Origin: JABIFK01 sp047619225
GTDB taxonomy: Bacteria; Latescibacterota; UBA2968
Assembly (NCBI GenBank): GCA_047619225.1
Contig: JBLHJX010000184.1
Span: forward strand, 1 to 10,514
Length of the DNA stretch: 10,514 nt
Direction of reading: 5' to 3'
In this document: one piece after another, positions 5,664 to 10,514 of the stretch
Numbering within the stretch: position 1 is the stretch's first letter
How the letters are laid out: each line of letters opens with the position of its first letter
Position numbers and translations under genes: made by a program
Notes under the pieces: generated by a model
The model's database searches: none
The model's input: the letters and a program-made list of their open reading frames with translations, nothing else
Told to the model about the DNA's origin: nothing

Positions 5664-6932
5664 ATGGAACAACTTTCTTTTTTAAGTGTAGATCAGGTGC
5701 GTGAGATTCGTCGTGAGTTTGGGTCTCCTGTTTATGTGTATGATCAAAAGACTTTAGAAACGCAGGCCGATTCGGTGCTGGGTTTTCCAAATGCATTTGG
5801 TTTAACGGCTCGATATGCAATGAAAGCATTGCCCAATGCGGCTGTGATCCGCATTTTGACACAACGGGGTTTGCATATTGATGCCAGCAGTGGTTATGAG
5901 GCCGAACGGGCGATGCGCGCTGGGGTGCCGGCAGATCATATTCAGGTGACGGCACAGCAGATACCGGATAATTTGAAAGCATTGGTGGAAAAAGGTGTTA
6001 TTTATAATGCGTGTTCGTTGAATCAATTACGCACGTTTGGAGACTTGTTTCCGGGGCATTCGCTTTCTGTGCGTATTAATCCGGGGGCCGGATCTGGGCA
6101 TAGCAACCGCACCAATGTGGGTGGGCCAGCGGCAAGTTTTGGGATTTGGCATGAGCATATTGATGAGGTTCATAAGATCTGTGGTGAACGCAATTTGATC
6201 GTTACGGCGATGCATACGCATATTGGGTCGGGTAGTGATCCTGAAGTGTGGGAACGTGTGGCATTGATGTCTTTGGACATTTGTGTGGGTTTTCCAGACA
6301 CGCATACGTTGAGTTTGGGCGGTGGGTATAAAGTGGGGCGTATGAAGGGTGAAGTATCGACCGATTTACAGGTGATTGGGTCTCATGTGGTTGAGGCTTT
6401 TCGTATGACGGCAGGTAAGTCGGGCCGGGAGTTGCGTTTGGAGGTGGAGCCCGGGACGTATTTGGTGGCCAATGCGGGTGCGATTGTGACCACAGCGATG
6501 GATATTGTTGATACGGGAAAAGAGGGGTATCGGTTTATTAAGATAGACAGCGGAATGACGGAGACGGTTCGGCCGAGTATGTATGGGGCACAACACCCGA
6601 TTGTGGTGGTACCTGCTGAGGCAGAGGCGCGCGGTGTGGGTGATTATTTGGTGGTGGGGCATTGTTGCGAAAGTGGCGATGTGTTAACACCCGCACCAGA
6701 TGATCCGGAAGGGTTGTTGCCGCGTGAGTTGACGGAGGCTAAGGTGGGCGATGCGGTGGTTATTGGTGGCGCGGGTGCGTATTGTGCGGGGATGGCATCG
6801 AAGAATTATAATTCGTTTCCTGAGGCAACTGAGGTATTGATTGATCGAGATGGGAATGCGCATTTGGTGAGGAAGCGACAGACGTTGGATCAGGTTTTGG
6901 TGAATGAGGTGGTACCGGAATTTTTGAGGTAG
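5664..6932 (+). CDS. lysA: Diaminopimelate decarboxylase
   Basis: LysA removes CO2 from meso-diaminopimelate to give lysine, the last lysine-pathway step, using pyridoxal phosphate in the cytosol. The 422-residue product has the fold-III alanine-racemase-like barrel. YAMKALPN carries the cofactor lysine K54. DASSGYEAERA, HTHIGSG (H186), the glycine loop GGGYKVGRM (219-227) and the phosphate-binding EPGTYL (263-268) follow. CESGDV (335-340), with the active-site Cys and Glu, and GAYCAGMASKNYNSFPE, with the substrate Tyr, complete the site. The ending RKRQTLDQVLVNE and the region GHSNRTNVGG resemble E. coli-type LysA. The active-site segment ASKNYN is one residue longer than the usual SSNYN. 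ATG 5664 is chosen by its AAGAGG site; 5637 would add nine residues. A glpD-like gene follows after seven bases. Other decarboxylases of this fold are possible but less likely. Confidence 0.92.
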   Translation: MEQLSFLSVDQVREIRREFGSPVYVYDQKTLETQADSVLGFPNAFGLTARYAMKALPNAAVIRILTQRGLHIDASSGYEAERAMRAGVPADHIQVTAQQIPDNLKALVEKGVIYNACSLNQLRTFGDLFPGHSLSVRINPGAGSGHSNRTNVGGPAASFGIWHEHIDEVHKICGERNLIVTAMHTHIGSGSDPEVWERVALMSLDICVGFPDTHTLSLGGGYKVGRMKGEVSTDLQVIGSHVVEAFRMTAGKSGRELRLEVEPGTYLVANAGAIVTTAMDIVDTGKEGYRFIKIDSGMTETVRPSMYGAQHPIVVVPAEAEARGVGDYLVVGHCCESGDVLTPAPDDPEGLLPRELTEAKVGDAVVIGGAGAYCAGMASKNYNSFPEATEVLIDRDGNAHLVRKRQTLDQVLVNEVVPEFLR

Positions 6933-6939
6933 GTGTGAT

Positions 6940-8094
6940 GTGACATACGATGTGATTATATTGGGTGCGGGGATTAATGGGTGTGGGATTGCGCAGGCAT
7001 TGTCTGAACGTGGGCAGAAGGTGCTCGTGTTGGATAAGGGCGTGATTGGTGGTGGCACGTCGTCGAAGTCGTCGCGGTTGATTCATGGGGGATTGCGATA
7101 TTTGGAGACGATGCGGTTTGCTTTGGTGCGTGAGGCGCTTCAAGATCGATTGGAACTGTTGCGGCGGTATCCCGAGTTGGTGGGGATGCGGCCGTTTTTT
7201 TTGCCTATTTATAAAACGAGCCCAAGACCGGCGTGGATGTTGTGGTTGGGGGTGAAGTTGTATGATGTGTTGGCGGGGTGGCAGAATAAGTATCGCTCGG
7301 GTTTTGTGAAGCGGGATGTGTTTGAAAGCGCATTTGATGCATTAAAACAAGAGGGTATTGTGAAGGTGCTTAAGTATTATGATGGCAAGACGAATGATTG
7401 GGCGTTGACGCGTCGGGTTGCTGAGGATGCAACGGCGCTGGGTTGTGTATTTTGTGAGCAGGTGGATGTGGCGGATGTGTTGTGGGACGATGAGGGATTT
7501 GGGGTGCAGGTTGATGATGTGGTTTATCGGACGCAGACGTTGGTAAATGCAACGGGGCCGTGGATTGACGAAGTGGTTGCGCAGTATCATTTGCCGGCTC
7601 GGTTTCAAATTCGGAAAATTAGTGGGATTCACATTTTTGTCAATGGGTTGCTTACGCCTGAGCCGATGTTTTTGCAGGCGCATGGCAAGCGTATATTTTT
7701 TATTATTCCGGAACCTGAAAATGGGCAGACAATGATTGGGACGACGGAACGTGAAGAGGTGATGGGGATTGATGAGGTGGTGGTGCAGGAGGCCGATGTG
7801 GCTTATTTGCTAGAGGAAGTGAATACGTATTTAAAACCTGATCGGCAGATTCAACGAGAAGACGTGGTTGATTCAAGTATTGGGGTGCGTCCTTTGGTGG
7901 CCAATAAAGAAGATCCAACAGATTTGTCACGGGAATATGAATTGGATTTACATACAAAGGGTGACACGCAATTGCTGAATGTGTTTGGGGGGAAGTTGAC
8001 GACGTATTTGTCTTTGTCACGGCATGTGGTGAAGGTGTTGGAAGGAAAAGGGAAAAAGGAAAAGGGAAAAAGGAAAAGCAAGATCCCTGCTTGA
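6940..8094 (+). CDS. glpD: GlpD-type FAD-dependent glycerol-3-phosphate dehydrogenase, lacking the C-terminal domain
   Basis: GlpD oxidises sn-glycerol-3-phosphate to dihydroxyacetone phosphate and passes electrons to quinone at the membrane. The 384-residue product starts with the FAD Rossmann motif GAGINGCG (9-16). The family signature GTSSKSSRLIHGGLRYLE (39-56), YYDGKTNDWAL (147-157), NATGPW (203-208), GTTE (267-270), GVRPL (315-319) and FGGKLTTY (349-356) follow in order. Usual GlpDs are 500-560 residues. This one ends 28 residues after FGGKLTTY, so the helical C-terminal DAO_C domain is absent, and no continuation is seen downstream. The end is a Lys/Gly-rich tail encoded by the heptamer array at 8044-8078. 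The GTG start at 6940 follows AGGT by five bases and lies seven bases after lysA, implying coupling. It may be a short family variant or a decayed enzyme with another substrate. Confidence 0.85.
   Translation: MTYDVIILGAGINGCGIAQALSERGQKVLVLDKGVIGGGTSSKSSRLIHGGLRYLETMRFALVREALQDRLELLRRYPELVGMRPFFLPIYKTSPRPAWMLWLGVKLYDVLAGWQNKYRSGFVKRDVFESAFDALKQEGIVKVLKYYDGKTNDWALTRRVAEDATALGCVFCEQVDVADVLWDDEGFGVQVDDVVYRTQTLVNATGPWIDEVVAQYHLPARFQIRKISGIHIFVNGLLTPEPMFLQAHGKRIFFIIPEPENGQTMIGTTEREEVMGIDEVVVQEADVAYLLEEVNTYLKPDRQIQREDVVDSSIGVRPLVANKEDPTDLSREYELDLHTKGDTQLLNVFGGKLTTYLSLSRHVVKVLEGKGKKEKGKRKSKIPA
8044..8078 (+). repeat. Five-copy GGAAAAR heptamer array inside the glpD 3' end
   Basis: Five consecutive heptamers alternate GGAAAAG and GGAAAAA with no mismatch to GGAAAAR. 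They are translated as the basic tail GKGKKEKGKRK of the GlpD-like protein. Confidence 0.9.
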
Positions 8095-8163
8095 CTTTGC
8101 CTCTTTTCGGGCGTTATTTAGCGGCGCACGCTCGAGGCACGTATATAAGACGGTGTTTTATGG

Positions 8164-8195
8164 CATACCTCGGTGTTGAGGTGTGTTCTTTTTTT
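8164..8195 (+). terminator. Intrinsic terminator after lysA-glpD, or leader attenuator of the transporter
   Basis: CATACCTC and GAGGTGTG form an 8-bp stem with one T-G pair and a six-base loop, followed by TTCTTTTTTT. It lies 69 bases after glpD and 43 bases before the transporter start. If the transporter promoter is upstream of it, it would act as an attenuator. Confidence 0.8.
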
Positions 8196-8204
8196 GGGTA
8201 CAAC
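8176..8204 (+). promoter_or_regulatory. Possible promoter of the transporter-hydrolase operon
   Basis: TTGAGG (8176-8181) and TACAAC (8199-8204) are 17 bases apart, each matching the consensus at four of six positions. It overlaps the terminator and would give a leader of about 28 bases. Weak support. Confidence 0.28.
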
Positions 8205-8223
8205 CAAAGGCATGAGAACTTCT

Positions 8224-8232
8224 GGGAGGGAG
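8224..8232 (+). promoter_or_regulatory. Ribosome-binding site of the Nramp-like transporter
   Basis: The purine run GGGAGGGAG lies six bases before the ATG at 8239. It decides that start against the in-frame ATG at 8173, which is inside the terminator hairpin. Confidence 0.85.
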
Positions 8233-8238
8233 ATAGAC

Positions 8239-9651
8239 ATGTTTGAGAAATTGGATGATTTTAAGAAACAGGATCTGCCGGAGCGCAAGTTGGGGTTTTG
8301 GCAAATGGCCGGGCCGGGCGCGATTTTGGTGGGGTTGTCTATTGGGGCGGGTGAGATTATCGTGTGGCCGCGTGTGGTGGCGCAATATGGTGCAAGCATG
8401 GTGTGGGCTGCGGTATTGGGTGTGTTTTTGCAAATGTGGATCAACTTTGAGGTGGGGCGTTGGACGATTGCAACGGGTGAGACGGTTTATACGGGTTTTG
8501 CGCGTGTGTGGCGTGGTTTTGCGCCGCTGTTTATTATTATTACGCTGTTTTCTTGGATTGCACCGGGGTGGGGGCGTGCCTCCGGTTTGGCATTGAAGGC
8601 GTTGTTGGTAGGACCACAAGGGTGGGGGTCGGATACCGTGTGGACAGTGATTACTTTTGCAGGTGTGGCTGCGATTTTGTTTGGTCCCAAGATGATTTAT
8701 AATACGATGGAAAAGGCCGTGGAATTGATGGTGGCGATTGTGACGATTGGGTTGATTGTGGTTGCATTTGCGGTAGGTACGGCAGAGACGTGGGTTGAAC
8801 TGGGTTGGGGGGTTATCAATGTGGGCTTCAAAGAACCGGGTATGTCGGTAAAGGCGCTGTTTATTGCCATTGTATTTGCTGGTGCGGGTGGTACGGCCAA
8901 TTTGTTTTATACGTTTTATTTGCGTGACAAACACATTGGGATGGGCGCGCATGTGCCCATGATGCAAAACCCTTTGTGGGGGCGCAGTGAAGCTATGCCA
9001 TCAACGGGTTTTCAATATGAAGAGACGGAAGAAAACATCAAGCGGTTTCAAAGCTGGTGGGCCTATGTTAAAAAGGATCAGATGCTGTTTTTCTGGGCGT
9101 TGAATACGGTTACAATGATGCTGTTCATTTTTGGGTCTTTGGCTGTGTTGCATCCGCAAGGCATTGTGCCTGAAAGTGGATCCCTTATTTGGGATCAAGC
9201 GGCTGTGTTGGGTGAGGTGTGGGGTGAAACTGGGCGTGTGATCTTTTTGCTGGTTGGTTTGGCCACGTTGTTTGGCACACAGCTGGCTTTGGTCGATGGT
9301 GTGTCTCGGTCCATTGCGGATATTGTGTATACCAATTTTAAGGGTGCAAAAAAGCGCGATTTGAGTTGGTGGTATTTGTTGGTGGCTGGGGTGTGGATTG
9401 TGGCGGGCTGTGTGATTACATTTGTGATGGAAAGTTATGGTGTGTCTGAGTTGGGTTTCTTGTTTAACGCGGCCTATATGGGTGGGTTTGCGATGGCGAT
9501 TTATGTGCCGTTGATGTTGTACATTAACTATCGCTATTTGCCCAAATCTGCACGCCCTGGCAAGAGCTGTACGGCGATGATGACGATCGCTTCCCTAGTC
9601 TATGTGTTTTTTGCGATTGCGTGTATTTTGTGGGAATTTGGACTTCTTTAA
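8239..9651 (+). CDS. Nramp-like membrane transporter with atypical substrate site
   Basis: A 470-residue inner-membrane protein with about 11 hydrophobic segments and the LeuT/Nramp-like layout. The opening GPGAILVGLSIGAGEIIVWP (25-44) matches helix 1 of Nramp transporters, and the helix-6 region is IVFAGAGGTANLFYTFYLRD (211-230). Canonical Nramp proteins bind Mn or Fe through an Asp-Pro-Gly-Asn motif in helix 1 and a Met in the helix-6 MPH motif. Here these places read GAGE (36-39) and GGTAN (217-221), so a transition metal may not be the substrate. A large polar insert at about 230-280 follows helix 6. ATG 8239 is chosen by its strong ribosome-binding site. An alpha/beta hydrolase gene starts 16 bases downstream, suggesting uptake of something the hydrolase processes, or simple co-regulation. 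The fold call is fairly sure; the substrate is unknown. Confidence 0.82.
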   Translation: MFEKLDDFKKQDLPERKLGFWQMAGPGAILVGLSIGAGEIIVWPRVVAQYGASMVWAAVLGVFLQMWINFEVGRWTIATGETVYTGFARVWRGFAPLFIIITLFSWIAPGWGRASGLALKALLVGPQGWGSDTVWTVITFAGVAAILFGPKMIYNTMEKAVELMVAIVTIGLIVVAFAVGTAETWVELGWGVINVGFKEPGMSVKALFIAIVFAGAGGTANLFYTFYLRDKHIGMGAHVPMMQNPLWGRSEAMPSTGFQYEETEENIKRFQSWWAYVKKDQMLFFWALNTVTMMLFIFGSLAVLHPQGIVPESGSLIWDQAAVLGEVWGETGRVIFLLVGLATLFGTQLALVDGVSRSIADIVYTNFKGAKKRDLSWWYLLVAGVWIVAGCVITFVMESYGVSELGFLFNAAYMGGFAMAIYVPLMLYINYRYLPKSARPGKSCTAMMTIASLVYVFFAIACILWEFGLL

Positions 9652-9667
9652 ATTGGGGAGATGGTCT

Positions 9668-10514
9668 ATGGCAAAAAGAACGCGGTATTTGTCACCCTAC
9701 GATTCGATTCATGGGTGGATGCAGGCGACAAAACCGACATTGGCTTTTGATGGCAAAACGGAAGCCGATTGGCGGGTTTGGCGTCGTCAGTTTCGAGCGC
9801 AGTTGGTAAAGCTGTTGGGCGAGATGCCCAAGAAAGTACCTTTGCGTGCGGAGGTGATTGCTCGAGAAGATATGGGTGATTATGTGCGTGAGAAAGTGAT
9901 TTATGATACGGAAGCTTTTGCGAGTGTGCCCGCCTATGTTTTGATACCCAAGGGATTGAAGAAAGGTGAAAAACGACCGGGTATTTTGGCGGCGCACGGA
10001 CATGGGATTGGGAAGAATTCTTTGGTGGGTTTGGATGCTGATGAAAAACCGCACGAAGATTATCAAAAACAATTGGCCGTGCAGTTTGTGAAGCGAGGAT
10101 ACGTGGTGGTGGCACCCGATTGGCGAGGTTTTGGTGAGCGGGAGAGCCCCGAAGATTGGGTGCGCAAGACGCGGGATAAGTGCAATGTGAATTATATGGC
10201 CGAAGGGTATCGCGGTTTTGAGTTTTTGGCCCTTCAGGTTTGGGATGGGTTGTGTACGCTGGATTATTTACAGTCTCGCAAAGAAGTGGATGGGAAATAT
10301 TTGGGGTGTGTGGGTGTTTCTTTTGGGGGGACGATGACGACGTATTTGGCGGCGCTGGATAAGCGCATTAAATGTGCATGTGTGAGCGGTTATATCAGTA
10401 CGATTCGCAAGGGGGCAATGCCTGGGCGTGCCAATTTTTGTGGGGCACAGTTTATGCCAGGGTTATTGACGTTGGGCGATATTGCCGATGTGGCGGGGTT
10501 GATTGCACCCCGCC
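9668..10514 (+). CDS. Alpha/beta hydrolase (dienelactone hydrolase / acetyl-xylan esterase-like), cut by right window edge
   Basis: The first 282 residues of a serine hydrolase are present, probably an esterase. An N-terminal lead of about 80 residues precedes the core. HGHG (110-113) is in the oxyanion-hole position, DWRGFGE (151-157) is the loop after strand 4, and GVSFGG (216-221) holds the nucleophile Ser218. The last visible part, DIADVAGLIAPR, is the strand leading to the catalytic Asp, which with the His lies past the edge. This order and the motif CGAQFMPGLLTLGDIAD resemble the Abhydrolase_7/acetyl-xylan esterase families. There is no signal peptide (MAKRTRYLSP start), so it is probably cytosolic. 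ATG 9668 has GGGGAG seven bases upstream, and the gene starts 16 bases after the transporter gene. The substrate, perhaps a sugar or aromatic ester, cannot be read from sequence. Confidence 0.9.
   Translation, partial: MAKRTRYLSPYDSIHGWMQATKPTLAFDGKTEADWRVWRRQFRAQLVKLLGEMPKKVPLRAEVIAREDMGDYVREKVIYDTEAFASVPAYVLIPKGLKKGEKRPGILAAHGHGIGKNSLVGLDADEKPHEDYQKQLAVQFVKRGYVVVAPDWRGFGERESPEDWVRKTRDKCNVNYMAEGYRGFEFLALQVWDGLCTLDYLQSRKEVDGKYLGCVGVSFGGTMTTYLAALDKRIKCACVSGYISTIRKGAMPGRANFCGAQFMPGLLTLGDIADVAGLIAPR

Noticed and set aside
8173..8238. Transporter start at ATG 8173
   Set aside because: It lies inside a terminator hairpin, and the added 22 residues have no counterpart in the fold; ATG 8239 has a near-ideal ribosome-binding site.
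8158..8967. Long minus-strand open frame (269 codons) opposite the transporter
   Set aside because: Its composition is dominated by His, Asn, Pro, Gln and Arg, as expected from reading a G/T-rich gene backwards, and it spans a well-supported membrane protein gene.
9666..10115. Minus-strand open frames opposite the hydrolase
   Set aside because: The plus strand carries an uninterrupted hydrolase with all early family motifs, so the minus frames are shadows.

Overview
The window looks like chromosomal DNA from an uncultured, outer-membrane-bearing bacterium. LptD implies lipopolysaccharide export. Its C-terminal block (a Cys-Trp pair, then GYYFKINIKDI and a basic end) resembles the LptD branch of Fibrobacterota/Latescibacterota-type lineages more than that of Proteobacteria. 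A transporter of Nramp fold next to a large alpha/beta hydrolase also fits genomes of the Latescibacterota, Poribacteria or Planctomycetota kind. This placement is inferred from protein resemblance. GC content is near 50%. The + strand is enriched in G over C and in T over A, even across the minus-strand lptD, so the bias looks replication-linked rather than coding-linked.

Layout: (1) Positions 1-2616, minus strand: lptD, and downstream of it the start of dtd (D-aminoacyl-tRNA deacylase), which begins with GTG and runs off the left edge. (2) 2654-4096, plus strand: a soluble histidine kinase with an N-terminal cyclic-nucleotide-binding domain, divergent from lptD across 37 bases. It ends in a short heptamer repeat and is followed by a hairpin and a strong intrinsic terminator. 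(3) 4365-4726: a terminator-bounded unit of two small unrecognised genes, one for a 37-residue single-span membrane protein and one for a 59-77-residue charged soluble protein. (4) 4857-4944: tRNA-Leu(UAG) with encoded CCA and its own terminator. (5) 4990-5499, minus strand: a stand-alone cyclic-nucleotide-binding protein without a DNA-binding domain. (6) 5664-8094, plus strand: lysA followed after 7 bases by a glpD-like flavoprotein gene that lacks the usual C-terminal domain, then a terminator. (7) 8239 to the right edge: an Nramp-like transporter lacking the canonical metal-site motifs, in an apparent operon with a dienelactone-hydrolase/acetyl-xylan-esterase-like alpha/beta hydrolase cut by the window end.

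The genes do not form one pathway. Envelope assembly, translation quality control, signalling, lysine/peptidoglycan precursor synthesis, glycerol-phosphate oxidation and uptake/catabolism sit side by side. Two proteins with cyclic-nucleotide domains lie within 3 kb of each other. Short tandem repeats of period 7 or 8 occur at four gene boundaries, and three of them touch or nearly touch coding ends. I saw no CRISPR array, insertion sequence, phage gene or recognised defence system. The least explained items are the two-small-gene unit, the atypical transporter with its hydrolase partner, the shortened GlpD and the boundary repeats.
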